Shown piece by piece: positions 36,432 through 46,044 of a stretch of 64,000 nucleotides of DNA; position 1 is the first letter of the stretch, and every line of letters starts with the position of its first letter. The notes under the pieces were generated by a model. The model was not told where the DNA came from and did no database searches. It saw only the letters and a program-made list of their open reading frames with translations. The position numbers and the translations under genes were made by a program. Source of the stretch: Argonema antarcticum A004/B2 (GTDB lineage Bacteria; Cyanobacteriota; Cyanobacteriia; Cyanobacteriales; Aerosakkonemataceae); contig NZ_JAIQZN010000028.1 of assembly GCF_023333585.1 (NCBI RefSeq), positions 1 to 64,000 on the forward strand, read 5' to 3'.

Positions 36432-37957
36432 TGGCTATGACTCGGCTCAGCTGCGGTGCAATGATTTTATCTGCTGTGTTGCAGTTGAGCTGTAACCAGA
36501 ATTACCGCTATGCCCGTGGTAATTCTGAGATCTCTGGTCAACCACTCACCCGCCTGGGAATCAATTCCCAGGCTGATAGCGAAAGTCCACTAAAGTGGAC
36601 TGAATATCTTTCTACAGTCCACGGACGCCTGGGGTTAAAACCCCAGGCTGATAGCGAAAGTCCACTAAAGTGGACTGAATATCTTTCTACAGTCCACGAA
36701 CGCCTGGGGTTAAAACCCCAGGCTGATAGCGAAAGTCCACTAAAGTGGACTGAATATCTTTCTACAGTCCACTTCAGTGGACTTTCGCTATTAGCCTGGG
36801 AATTGATTCCCAGGCGGGCTTTGTACGGGGAATTGATTCCCAGGCGGGCTTTGTACGGGGAATTGATTCCCAGGCGGGCTTTGTACGGGGAATTGATTTC
36901 CAGGCGGGCAAAGCCAATCGGATCATTAATTCCCACCCAGGCAAAGCCAACAGCATCATTAATTCCCACCCAGGCAAAGCCAACAGCATCATTAATTCCC
37001 ACCCAGGCTTTGCCCAAAGTCATAGCCTCCTCCACTTCCACCAAAACTCTCAGGCATTCGCGCTATCCTGTCAATGCCGTCGCCTTCATCCCGCGCCGCA
37101 ACATCCTTGCCAGTGGTGGATATGATGACATCAGCAGAGACGGTCGGGAAGGCACCATCAAGCTGTGGAACCTAGACAACGGCCAACTGCTACGCACTCT
37201 CAAAGGACATACAGACGAGGTGCGTGCGATCGCAATCAGTCCCGATGGCAAAATATTAGCTTCCGGCAGCCATGACAAAACCATCAAGCTGTGGAACCCC
37301 AATAACGGCCAACTGCTACGCACCCTCACCGGACATTCCGACTGGGTATCCTCCGTCGCCATCAGTCACGATGGAAAAACCTTAGCCAGTGCCAGTTTTG
37401 ACAACACCATCAAAATTTGGGATCTGCACAGCGGAAAACTGCTGCATACCCTTACCGCACATTCCGCCCCAGTGCATTCCGTTGCTTTTAGTCCCGACGG
37501 TACAACCTTAGCCAGCGCTAGCAATGACAAAACCGTTAAACTGTGGAACCTACGCACCGGACAATTGCAAAATACCCTCACCGAACATACCAACTTCGTG
37601 TTGTGCGTTGCCATCAGTCCAGATGGTAAAACCTTGGTAAGTGCTGGTTATGACAAAACTATTAAATTATGGAACTTACGCACCGGCAAACTGCAAAATA
37701 CTCTCAAAGGCCATTCCGACCTGGTGCCCGACATCGCCATTAGTGCCGATGGCAAAATTTTAGCCAGCGTCGAGGGCAGTTGGGACAACACTGTTAAATT
37801 ATGGGATTTGCGTACTGGCGAATTTTTGGGCGACTTGCAAGCACACAAAAGCAATGTGATTATCAAAGGTGAAACTGTTGCTTTTAGTCCTGAAGGTAAC
37901 GCAGTCGCCAGCGGTAATAATGACGGAATAATCGAAATTTGGCAGGTGGATCGATGA
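36431..37957 (+). CDS. WD40 lipoprotein with repeat-derived linker
   Basis: About 508 residues. A lipoprotein signal ending LQLSC places it on the periplasmic face or the outer membrane. Residues about 40-198 are encoded by an array of 75-, 30- and 33-bp direct repeats, all multiples of three, giving repeated RLGLKPQADSESPLKWTEY, ELIPRRALYG and SLIPTQAKPTA blocks. Residues about 210-508 are seven WD40 repeats (for example AISPDGKILASGSHDKTIKLWN), a complete beta-propeller. Start and end overlap neighbours (TGATG at 36429, ATGA at 37954). Likely a scaffold for the two protease-WD40 proteins downstream (inference). Confidence 0.85.
   Translation: MAMTRLSCGAMILSAVLQLSCNQNYRYARGNSEISGQPLTRLGINSQADSESPLKWTEYLSTVHGRLGLKPQADSESPLKWTEYLSTVHERLGLKPQADSESPLKWTEYLSTVHFSGLSLLAWELIPRRALYGELIPRRALYGELIPRRALYGELISRRAKPIGSLIPTQAKPTASLIPTQAKPTASLIPTQALPKVIASSTSTKTLRHSRYPVNAVAFIPRRNILASGGYDDISRDGREGTIKLWNLDNGQLLRTLKGHTDEVRAIAISPDGKILASGSHDKTIKLWNPNNGQLLRTLTGHSDWVSSVAISHDGKTLASASFDNTIKIWDLHSGKLLHTLTAHSAPVHSVAFSPDGTTLASASNDKTVKLWNLRTGQLQNTLTEHTNFVLCVAISPDGKTLVSAGYDKTIKLWNLRTGKLQNTLKGHSDLVPDIAISADGKILASVEGSWDNTVKLWDLRTGEFLGDLQAHKSNVIIKGETVAFSPEGNAVASGNNDGIIEIWQVDR
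36551..37023. repeat. In-frame repeat array 3x75, ~4x30 and 3x33 bp
   Basis: Three 75-bp units start at 36551, 36626 and 36701, each with the palindromes GCCTGGGG-ttaa-CCCCAGGC and AGTCCACT-aa-AGTGGACT. Units of 30 bp begin at 36801, 36831, 36861 and 36891 (AATTGATTCCCAGGCGGGCT). Units of 33 bp begin at 36925, 36958 and 36991 (ATTAATTCCCACCCAGGCAA). These palindromes are typical intergenic repeats in cyanobacteria, but here they lie inside a gene and keep its frame. The opposite strand is also open, as expected of palindromic DNA. Confidence 0.95.
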
Positions 37958-39609
37958 AATTTTCATCTGGATTATCGGCGGCGTTAATTGGTGCGGCAAT
38001 TGTAATAGTGCAACCTCAAGTTGTAGTGCCGCAACAACAAACATTAGATGATAAAGCCATTGGCGAAATGGCTAAAGATGTTACAGTTCTGATTAACGGC
38101 CAAAATCCTGGTTCGGGCGTAATTATTTCCAAGCAAGGCAACAATTACTACGCCCTCACTGCCAAGCACGTTGTGGCAACCCAAGATCAATATGAAATCG
38201 TCACTTCTGATGCCAAGACACATCCCTTGAACTATAGTACCGTCAAAAAATTGCCTGGGATTGACTTAGCCCTAGTCCAGTTCACCAGCGACCAAAACTA
38301 TCGCGTTGCCGAATTAGGCGATTCCGACCAAATAACTGAAGGCGCTACAGTTTATATTGCCGGTTGGCCCCGTCCCGGACGTGCGATCGCGCAAGCCATT
38401 TACCAAATGACCAAAGGTAGCATTTCCGGTCGTCCACTGCAAGCATTAGAAGACGGCTATGGCTTAGTTTATACCAACATCACTCGTGCAGGCATGAGTG
38501 GTGGCCCTGTATTGGACGGACAAGGGCGCTTGGTTGGCATTCACGGAAGGGCAGAAGGAGAACCTGTTTTTAATCCAGAAACTGGAGCGACAGTTGATGT
38601 TAAATCAGGATTTAATTTGGCAATTCCTATTAGCACATTTCTGAAAGCAGCGCCACAATCAGGAATTAACTTATCTTACTTAGGAGACAACTTTTCTCCA
38701 GAGAAAGTCCTCTCCGGGCATACAAAATCGGTTCAGAGTGTCGCTATCAGCCCAGATGGTCAAACATTAGCAAGTGGCAGTTCCGACAACACTATTAAAA
38801 TTTGGAACACAACTACTGGCAAAGAGTTACGTACTCTCAGCGGACATTCCAAACCCATTTGGAAACTTGCGATCGGCCCAGACGGTCAGACTCTCGCGAG
38901 TAGCAGTAATGACGCAACCATTAAGATATGGAATCTAAGCACCGGACAACTGCTGCAAAGCATCAATAATGGGGAATCAACATCTAACTCAACCGTTAGT
39001 TCTGTCGCCTTCAGTCCAGATAGCCAAACTTTCGCTAGTGGCGGTTACGCGCCTCAAAGAAATATCATCAAGATTTGGAATAAAAGCACTGGCAAAGAGT
39101 TGCGGACTCTCACCGGACATCTGGATTTTGTTAATTCTGTTGCCTTTAGTGCGGATGGTAAGATTCTCGCCAGCGGCAGTTCTGATAAAACTATCAAAAT
39201 TTGGAATCCGAACACGGGAGAATTGCTGCGTACTTTCACCGGACATTCAAATGGAATTATCAGCATCGCCATCAGTCGTTTTGGACAAATTGTCGCCAGC
39301 GGTAGTGCTGACAATACTATCAAAATTTGGAACGCAAATACAGGAGAATTATTGCGTACCTTAGAAGGACATTCTGCGATAGTGAGGTCTATTGCGATTG
39401 ACCCTTACGCACATATCCTCGCTAGTGGTAGCGATGATGGTACAATCAAAATTTGGAGTCTGCATACGGGTCAACTGGTGCGTACCCTGGAAGCGCGTAA
39501 TTCTCAAAGGCAACTCGTGTCAGTAAATTCTTTAGCTTTCAGCGGTGATGGGCAAATACTTATTAGTAATGCTGATGTGGGTATAAGGATTTGGCAGGTG
39601 AAGCGATGA
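37954..39609 (+). CDS. Exported trypsin-like serine protease fused to WD40 propeller
   Basis: 551 residues. A signal peptide (MKFSSGLSAALIGAAIVIVQ) is followed by an S1 chymotrypsin-fold protease domain (about 40-235) with an intact triad: H72 (TAKHVVAT), D104 (GIDLALVQF) and S182 (GMSGGPVLDGQG). WD40 repeats from about 250 to 551 (seven units, for example AISPDGQTLASGSSDNTIKIWN) follow. The protease should act in the periplasm or at the envelope, with the propeller binding substrate or partners. ATG 37954 overlaps the upstream stop (ATGA) and AGGTGG precedes it. A closely related paralogue follows, also with an ATGA overlap, so the pair arose by duplication. Confidence 0.92.
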   Translation: MKFSSGLSAALIGAAIVIVQPQVVVPQQQTLDDKAIGEMAKDVTVLINGQNPGSGVIISKQGNNYYALTAKHVVATQDQYEIVTSDAKTHPLNYSTVKKLPGIDLALVQFTSDQNYRVAELGDSDQITEGATVYIAGWPRPGRAIAQAIYQMTKGSISGRPLQALEDGYGLVYTNITRAGMSGGPVLDGQGRLVGIHGRAEGEPVFNPETGATVDVKSGFNLAIPISTFLKAAPQSGINLSYLGDNFSPEKVLSGHTKSVQSVAISPDGQTLASGSSDNTIKIWNTTTGKELRTLSGHSKPIWKLAIGPDGQTLASSSNDATIKIWNLSTGQLLQSINNGESTSNSTVSSVAFSPDSQTFASGGYAPQRNIIKIWNKSTGKELRTLTGHLDFVNSVAFSADGKILASGSSDKTIKIWNPNTGELLRTFTGHSNGIISIAISRFGQIVASGSADNTIKIWNANTGELLRTLEGHSAIVRSIAIDPYAHILASGSDDGTIKIWSLHTGQLVRTLEARNSQRQLVSVNSLAFSGDGQILISNADVGIRIWQVKR

Positions 39610-41627
39610 AATTTTACAGTGGATTATCGGCAGCAATAATTGGTACGGCAATTGTGGTAATGCAACCGCAATTTGTAGTGCCGCAAGCATTAGACGAACA
39701 AGCGATCGCATCTCTCGGCAAAGAAATAACTGTTGTTATTAACGGTCAAAATCCCGGCAGTGGGGTAATTATTGGCAAGAAAGATAATACTTATTATGTG
39801 CTAACTGCTAAGCACGTTGTTGCTACGCAAGATGAGTATGAAATTTTGACTCCTGACGGTACAAAACACGCCCTCAACTATGGCACGGTGAAAAAACTGT
39901 CTGGGGTAGATTTGGCATTGGTGCAATTTACCAGTAGCCAAAATTACCGAGTTGCCGAAATAGCCGATTCGGATACAACTACGGAAGGTGCAACCGTTTA
40001 TACTTCTGGTTGGCCTCATCCCGGACGCGCCATCACGGAACGCATTTATCAGATGACGGCAGGGCGGATTTCGGGCCGATCGCGCAAACCTTTAGAAGAT
40101 GGCTATGCGTTGATTTATACCAATATCACTCGTTCTGGAATGAGTGGTGGCCCGGTTTTGGATGCCCAAGGGCGGGTTGTTGGCATTCACGGACGGGCGG
40201 AAGGAGTGCCGATCGTCGATCCCGAAAATGGCCAAACAATTGATATAAAATCCGGGTTTAATTTGGCAATTCCGATTAAAAGTTTTTTGGAAGTTTCAGC
40301 TATAACAGATACTCCCCCCAACTCTAGTTTAGCTCCTCTTCTATTAGCTTGGGGAGAAAAAATACACAAAGAAAACCAAATTAAAATAGCCGCAGATTAC
40401 TATCAAAAAGCGCTTTTACAGGATGCAAAGTTAGGATCTGCTTCTTTCTTTTTAGGGTTAGCTAAATACGAACTAGGAGATGTGCAAGGAGCAATTAGTT
40501 CCTGGCAAACAGTCGATCGGAACGCAAATTATGGTAAATATGTATATCGCATCCAGTTAATGCAATTAGCGCTAGCGGTAGCAACCTATGGAAAGGGCGA
40601 TCGGCAAGGTTGTTTGGAAATAATGAATAAGCTCGATAAACCCCATCAATATTTAATCGAAGTTGAGAATTTGAAAAAAGAACTTTGGGGCGATCGCTTG
40701 CTGGCAGATACAAAAAAAATGATGCCCGAATTATTCCCTAGCAAAACAATTGAAACTTCCTCTAAAGTATATGCAGTTGCTATTACTACCGACGGTCAAA
40801 CTTTGGCAACTGCCCATCCTGACAAAACGATCAAATTGTGGAATGTCAGCACAGGCGAATTGAAAACTACCCTCACAGGACTTTCTGCCACTCTTTCTGC
40901 CTTAACCATCAGTCCAGATGGTCAGATATTAGCGGGTGGAAGTAGTGATTCTAGCATCAAATTGTGGAACCTTCGCACAGGAGAATTGAAAAGCACTCTT
41001 ACTGGACATTCAGCTGGCATTGTTTCTATTGTTTTCAGTCCAGATAGTCAGACTTTAGCAAGTGCTGGTGACACTACGGTGAAGCTGTGGGATGTTGGCA
41101 AGGGTCAACTCCAAACTACTTTCACAGGTGATAAAACACCAGTCAATTCGATCGCGTTTAGCCCAGATGGTCAAACTTTAGCTAGCGTCAATGGACGCGG
41201 AAATATCAACCTGTGGAACGTGAAAACAAGACAAATTAACAGTACCATAAATAGTCGATCGGGCCGACGATCGATCCCTATGTTTTTATTTGTCGGTTTT
41301 AGCGCAGATGGTCAAACTCTAGCTAGAAGGACAGGCGACAATATTGAATTTTTAAATATTAGGACGCAACAGGTTATAACCACCATAGAAAACAATAGCC
41401 CTAACTATTTTGCATCGTTATTAACGAATGGCAAGACTATGATCACTCAAAATTTTGATAACACCTTCAAATTCTGGGATGTCACCACCGGAAAATTGCA
41501 GCGCATCCTCTATGGAAACAGTTACGCAGATAATCGCCAGAAGATGATTGCCATCAGTTCGGATGGTAAAACTTTAGCTAGTGCATATGACAAGAAAATT
41601 TGGATTTGGCATTGGCCCGATCGCTAA
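39606..41627 (+). CDS. Exported trypsin-like protease with TPR and WD40 domains
   Basis: 673 residues, a paralogue of the preceding gene. Signal peptide MKFYSGLSAAIIGTAIVVMQ; protease domain with H70 (TAKHVVAT), D102 (GVDLALVQF) and S180 (GMSGGPVLDAQG). A TPR-like helical insert follows at about 245-365 (ENQIKIAADYYQKALLQDA, GDVQGAISSWQTV). A WD40 region of six or seven more divergent repeats covers about 375-673. The TPR insert is absent from the paralogue and may recruit the downstream TPR-CHAT protein. ATG 39606 overlaps the previous stop. The last blades contain less canonical repeats (FLNIRTQQVITTIENNS). Confidence 0.92.
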   Translation: MKFYSGLSAAIIGTAIVVMQPQFVVPQALDEQAIASLGKEITVVINGQNPGSGVIIGKKDNTYYVLTAKHVVATQDEYEILTPDGTKHALNYGTVKKLSGVDLALVQFTSSQNYRVAEIADSDTTTEGATVYTSGWPHPGRAITERIYQMTAGRISGRSRKPLEDGYALIYTNITRSGMSGGPVLDAQGRVVGIHGRAEGVPIVDPENGQTIDIKSGFNLAIPIKSFLEVSAITDTPPNSSLAPLLLAWGEKIHKENQIKIAADYYQKALLQDAKLGSASFFLGLAKYELGDVQGAISSWQTVDRNANYGKYVYRIQLMQLALAVATYGKGDRQGCLEIMNKLDKPHQYLIEVENLKKELWGDRLLADTKKMMPELFPSKTIETSSKVYAVAITTDGQTLATAHPDKTIKLWNVSTGELKTTLTGLSATLSALTISPDGQILAGGSSDSSIKLWNLRTGELKSTLTGHSAGIVSIVFSPDSQTLASAGDTTVKLWDVGKGQLQTTFTGDKTPVNSIAFSPDGQTLASVNGRGNINLWNVKTRQINSTINSRSGRRSIPMFLFVGFSADGQTLARRTGDNIEFLNIRTQQVITTIENNSPNYFASLLTNGKTMITQNFDNTFKFWDVTTGKLQRILYGNSYADNRQKMIAISSDGKTLASAYDKKIWIWHWPDR

Positions 41628-41638
41628 TTTTTCTGGCA

Positions 41639-44600
41639 ATGGAAAATATGGTACAGTTTTTTTTAATTAACCAAATGCACCTCCGCCTTCATTACCTAAT
41701 CCCGATCGCTTCCACCCTGCTGTTTGCCATCCCGGTGACACCGTTGACTCACAATGGAAGTGTCACGGCACAGATCTCTATCACAAATACAAAACCTGAA
41801 GCAGACCGACTATTTCAACAAGGTATCGCACAATTTCGTTCCGGTCAATTTCAACCCGCACTCCAAAGTTATCAACAAGTCCTAAGTATTCGCCAAACTC
41901 TCAAAGATAAACCAGGTATTGCCGAAACTCTCGACAACATCGGCGAAGTTTACACCAGTCTTGGCGAATACGATAAAGCTTTAGAAATTTTGCAACAATC
42001 TTTGACTATTCGTCAAGAAATTAACGAAAAAGCTGGTGTTGGCGAAACTCTCAATAATATTGGTTATGTTCATCGCTTATTAGGCGATTATCCCAAAGCA
42101 TTAGAATTACATCAACAAGCTTTGGAAATTGCTAAACAAATCGGTAAACGTGCAATTGTCGGAGAAGCGCTGCACAATATAGCTGCCGTTTACGCCGCAC
42201 AAGGTGATTATGACAAAGCATTAGAATTATATCAACAAGCTTTAGTAATTCGCAAAGAAGTAGGCGACAAACGCGACGAAGGACGCACCCTTAATAATAT
42301 CGGCGGCGTCTACTCTAGTTTGGCAGAATATAATCAAGCGCTGGAATACTATCAGCAAGCTTTAGCGATTCGTCAAACTATCAAAGATCAAGCTGGTATC
42401 GGACGCCTCCTCAGCAATATTGGATTAGTTTATCGCCAACTAAGTCAGTATCCCAAAGCGCTTGAATACTATCAACAAGCTTTACCAATTCTCCAAGAAA
42501 TTGGCGATCGGGCCAGCGTTGGTAGCACCATCAATGGCATAGGTGTCATTTATGAAAATTTAGGTCAATACGATAAAGCTTTAGAAGCTTATCAGCAATC
42601 TTTGGAAATTGCCAAAGAGATTGGTGACAAAGTTGGTATTGGCAACACCCTCGATAATGTGGGCGGTATTTCTTATAGTCTCGGAAAATATCCTCAAGCG
42701 CTGGAATATTATCAGCAAGCCATAGCAATTCGCAAACAAATTGGCGATCGCGCTGGCGTGGGAAACTCTCTCAATAATATTGGCGGCGTTTACTATAATT
42801 TAGGTCAATATCCCCAAGCATTAGAATTATTGCAGCAAGCGCTGGCGATTCGTAAAGAAATAGGAGATAAGGCGGGGGAAGGTCGAGCTTTGGATGCGAT
42901 CGGCATTATTTACGATCGTCTTAAAGATTATAACAAAGCACGGGAATATTATCAACAAGCTTTAGCAATTTCCCAACAAATTGGCGATAAAGCTGCTGAG
43001 GGAGATGCACTGGATCACATTGGCGGCGTCTCTTCTAATTTGGGACAATATTCCCAAGGACAAGAGTTTTTACAACAAGCATTGGCAATTCGTCAAAAAA
43101 TTGGCGACAAAGCGGGAGAAGGTCGCACTATTAACAGTATTGGCGGCGTTTATTACAGTTTACGTCAGTATCCCAAAGCCCTGGAATTTTTACAAAAATC
43201 TTTAGTTATTCTGCAAGAAGTAGGCGACAAAACTGGAGAAAGTATCGCCCTCGGCAACATCGGTTATTTGTTAGAAAAACAAACTCAGCCAACCTTGGCA
43301 ATTCTTTTCTACAAACAAGCTGTTAATCTTACAGAATCTATCCGCAAAGATTTAAAAGTACTTTCTCTAGAACAACAGAAATCTTTTACAGATACTGTTG
43401 CCGATACCTATCGACGTTTAGCCGATTTGTTACTAAAACAGAATCGGGTGTCAGAAGCACAACAAGTTTTGGATTTACTGAAAGTTCAAGAGGTAGATGA
43501 GTATCTGCGAAATGTGCGGGGAAATGAGAAAACAGCAAAAGGCGTTGATTTTTTGCCGCAAGAACAACAGATTTCTGAAAAATACTCCCAAGCGGTGCAA
43601 TTAGGTAAAGAATTGGCACAATTACGCAACATTCCAGATAGCCAACGCACACAGACTCAGCAACAAAGGATTGCCGAATTGGAGAGAATGCAGCAGCAAG
43701 AAAAGCCAGAATTGAATGAGTTTGTCCGCAGTCCAGATGTTGTGGCGTTGGTGCAGCAGTTGAATCAGAAATCTAAGGGAGAAAATTTAAATCTGCCCAA
43801 TTTAAATCGCGTACAGGAGAACTTGCGGCAGTTGGAAAAACCAGCGGTATTGCTTTATCCGTTAATTTTAGAAGACCGAATCGAATTGGTACTGGTGACT
43901 CCTAATTCAGCGCCAATACATCGATCGGCCCCTGTAAAACGGCAGGTAGTAAAACAAGCGATCGCACAATTTCGCCAAGCTTTACAAAACCCCTCCTCCG
44001 ATGCTAGAATACCAGCACGTCAGTTATATAATTTATTGATTAAACCAATAGAAAAAGACATATCCAATGCCAAAGCTCAAACAATAATATATGCCCCAGA
44101 TGGACAATTACGCTACATTCCTTTAGCTGCACTTTTTGATGGCAAACAATGGCTAGTGCAGCGTTATGCAATTAACAACATCACCGCCGCCAGTTTGACA
44201 AACTTAACCCCCGCACCCAAACATACTCCCAACGTTTTAGCCGGTGCTTTTACCAGAGGTAATTACAACTTTCCAGTTGGAAATAATGAATTTTCTTTCG
44301 CTGGACTACCCTTTGCCGGTCGGGAAGTAAACAATCTGGCAGCGAAGATTGACAACACACTTATATTATTAGATAATGCCTTTAATCGCGAAGCAGTTAT
44401 TCCCCGATTGAATGATTACAACATAGTTCATTTTGCGACTCATGCTGCCTTCGTCACAGGTCAACCGGAAGAATCTTTTATTCTGTTTGGCGATGGTAGT
44501 CGCGTTAGTCTCCGCGATGTCGAAAGTTGGTCATTACCAAATGTAGATTTAGTAGTGCTAAGTGCTTGCGAAACTGGTGTCGGAGGTCAGCTGGGTAATG

Positions 44601-44926
44601 GAAAAGAGATTTTAGGCTTTGGTTACCAAATGCAACAAGCTGGCGCTAAGGCAGCTATAGCTTCATTGTGGTCAGTTTCAGATGGTGGCACTCAAGTGTT
44701 GATGGATACCTTTTACGCAGCATTGAGAAAGGGCAACATTACAAAAGCCGAAGCTTTGCGCGAAGCTCAAATCGCTTTAATTACCAACAACTCCACAGTA
44801 GGAGACGAACAGCGAGGCATCGCCGTGCGTGCGCGTCCTGATGGTAGTGTGTCCAGGACGCTTACCAATCGCCTCAATCATCCCTTTTACTGGGCACCAT
44901 TCATTTTAATTGGCAATGGATTTTAG
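41639..44926 (+). CDS. Exported multi-TPR CHAT protein
   Basis: About 1095 residues. The N-terminus contains a signal-like segment (LHYLIPIASTLLFAIPV). Twelve or thirteen 40-residue TPR units run from about 40 to 540 with nearly constant 120-bp spacing (consensus NIGGVYYSLGQYPKALEYYQ). A linker is followed by a C-terminal CHAT domain (about 780-1095) with the His/Cys dyad intact (VHFATHAAF, His 935; LSACETG, Cys 977, counted from this ATG). It ends YWAPFILIGNGF. The start could be ATG 41639, 41648 or 41675; the last gives the tidiest signal peptide. It is the last gene of the COP23/WD40/trypsin run, 11 bp after the preceding stop. CHAT and trypsin activities may form a proteolytic relay (inference). 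Confidence 0.92.
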   Translation: MENMVQFFLINQMHLRLHYLIPIASTLLFAIPVTPLTHNGSVTAQISITNTKPEADRLFQQGIAQFRSGQFQPALQSYQQVLSIRQTLKDKPGIAETLDNIGEVYTSLGEYDKALEILQQSLTIRQEINEKAGVGETLNNIGYVHRLLGDYPKALELHQQALEIAKQIGKRAIVGEALHNIAAVYAAQGDYDKALELYQQALVIRKEVGDKRDEGRTLNNIGGVYSSLAEYNQALEYYQQALAIRQTIKDQAGIGRLLSNIGLVYRQLSQYPKALEYYQQALPILQEIGDRASVGSTINGIGVIYENLGQYDKALEAYQQSLEIAKEIGDKVGIGNTLDNVGGISYSLGKYPQALEYYQQAIAIRKQIGDRAGVGNSLNNIGGVYYNLGQYPQALELLQQALAIRKEIGDKAGEGRALDAIGIIYDRLKDYNKAREYYQQALAISQQIGDKAAEGDALDHIGGVSSNLGQYSQGQEFLQQALAIRQKIGDKAGEGRTINSIGGVYYSLRQYPKALEFLQKSLVILQEVGDKTGESIALGNIGYLLEKQTQPTLAILFYKQAVNLTESIRKDLKVLSLEQQKSFTDTVADTYRRLADLLLKQNRVSEAQQVLDLLKVQEVDEYLRNVRGNEKTAKGVDFLPQEQQISEKYSQAVQLGKELAQLRNIPDSQRTQTQQQRIAELERMQQQEKPELNEFVRSPDVVALVQQLNQKSKGENLNLPNLNRVQENLRQLEKPAVLLYPLILEDRIELVLVTPNSAPIHRSAPVKRQVVKQAIAQFRQALQNPSSDARIPARQLYNLLIKPIEKDISNAKAQTIIYAPDGQLRYIPLAALFDGKQWLVQRYAINNITAASLTNLTPAPKHTPNVLAGAFTRGNYNFPVGNNEFSFAGLPFAGREVNNLAAKIDNTLILLDNAFNREAVIPRLNDYNIVHFATHAAFVTGQPEESFILFGDGSRVSLRDVESWSLPNVDLVVLSACETGVGGQLGNGKEILGFGYQMQQAGAKAAIASLWSVSDGGTQVLMDTFYAALRKGNITKAEALREAQIALITNNSTVGDEQRGIAVRARPDGSVSRTLTNRLNHPFYWAPFILIGNGF

Positions 44927-45069
44927 CTGGGCATCACCGCTATGCCCGTCCCTATTTTGACAATCTCGATCCGTGTGTTATGACAGATTATAGGTAAAAA
45001 ATTATCCAATATTACCCTCGGTCATCAAAAAGGGGTTTTAACAATAATTGGTTTAATGCCGTAGGTACT

Positions 45070-45158
45070 AAGCTGCTACGCATCTAAATTGTACTTTTTG
45101 GAGCCTGAAAACCTTACTGTGCGGTGTTCGACTTGAAAAATTAGATGCGTCTTAGCTT
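45070..45158. repeat. Imperfect 18-bp inverted repeat, small insertion-like element
   Basis: AAGCTGCTACGCATCTAA (45070-45087) and TTAGATGCGTCTTAGCTT (45141-45158) are inverted arms differing only at three central bases, 53 bp apart. It looks like a tiny MITE or IS end pair. The ATG of the following exoprotein fragment (45145) lies inside the right arm, so the insertion may have removed the native 5' end. Confidence 0.5.
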
Positions 45159-46044
45159 AATAATTATGCCTCACTCGACGCAATCTCTTGGTAATATTAC
45201 TGCCAATAGCAATGCCAGCACAACTTTTAACAGCACCGTCAAAGCTGCCACTATCACCACAGATGCAGGTGGCACTACCAAAATTAACGGCGATATCACT
45301 ACCGCTGGCAACCAAACTTACAACGATATCGTCATTTTAAGTAATAGTGTCAATCTCACTACCACGAATAACGGTAATCTCCAATTTAATAACGCCATCG
45401 ACGGGACAACTGCGGGTACAGAAAATCTTACCCTCAATTCCGGAACTGGCAACATTACCTTCAATGCAACAGTTGGAAATACTCAATTCCTTGGCAACAT
45501 TATCGCCAATAGCACTGCTACCACCAATTTTAACAACACCGTCAAAGCTGCCACTATCACCACAGATGCAGGTGGTACTACCAAAATTAGCGGCGATATC
45601 ACTACTACTGGCGACCAAACTTACAACGATATCGTCACTTTAGCTAATACGGTTGCTCTCAGCAGCACCAATAACGGTAATCTCACTTTTAACAATACTA
45701 TCGACGGTAATATCGATACCAGTGCTGGCAAACTCGATGCCAGTTCTAGTAATGGTGATGGCGGTGCAGTTCGGATTGATGCTGCTGGCAATATCACGAC
45801 AAATAATATTATTTGTTCTGCACAGATTACGACTGGTAAAGCAGGTGCGATCGAGCTTACAAGTGGAGGTGCGATCGACACAAAATCCGGCATATTAAAC
45901 TCATCATCTGTAAACGGTGCAGGAGGTGAAATCTCTCTCAACGCCAGCAGTAAGGCATCGCCACCGGCATCACCACCGGAATCACCACCGGAATCACCAC
46001 CGGAATCACCACCGGAATCACCGGAATCACGTTTCTACGTATAA
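45145..46044 (+). pseudogene. Exoprotein beta-helix fragment
   Basis: A 299-codon frame made of haemagglutinin-type repeats: two near-identical units with TVKAATITTDAGGTTKI and GDITTxGxQTYNDIV, then GDGGAVRIDAAGNITTN and SVNGAGGEISLNA. It lacks a signal peptide and secretion domain; its ATG lies in a repeat arm, so the 5' part is lost. The 3' end runs into a 12-bp microsatellite (CACCACCGGAAT) that gives SPPESPPESPPE and a premature end. Related repeats occur in the large exoprotein at 61-64 kb. Expression is doubtful. Confidence 0.75.
45956..46029. repeat. 12-bp microsatellite CACCACCGGAAT at a gene junction
   Basis: Five to six units join the exoprotein fragment (one frame, Ser-Pro-Pro-Glu repeats) to the cyclase fragment (another frame, Thr-Gly-Ile-Thr repeats). 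It marks the recombination junction between the two gene pieces. Confidence 0.85.

Noticed and set aside
36551-37023. Regularly repeated palindromic units that could suggest a CRISPR array
   Set aside because: Units are contiguous without unique spacers, have three different lengths, and lie inside an open reading frame continuous with WD40 repeats.
36538-37044. 168-codon minus-strand ORF opposite the repeat array
   Set aside because: It is the mirror of palindromic repeats in a plus-strand gene; no start-site support and no domain.
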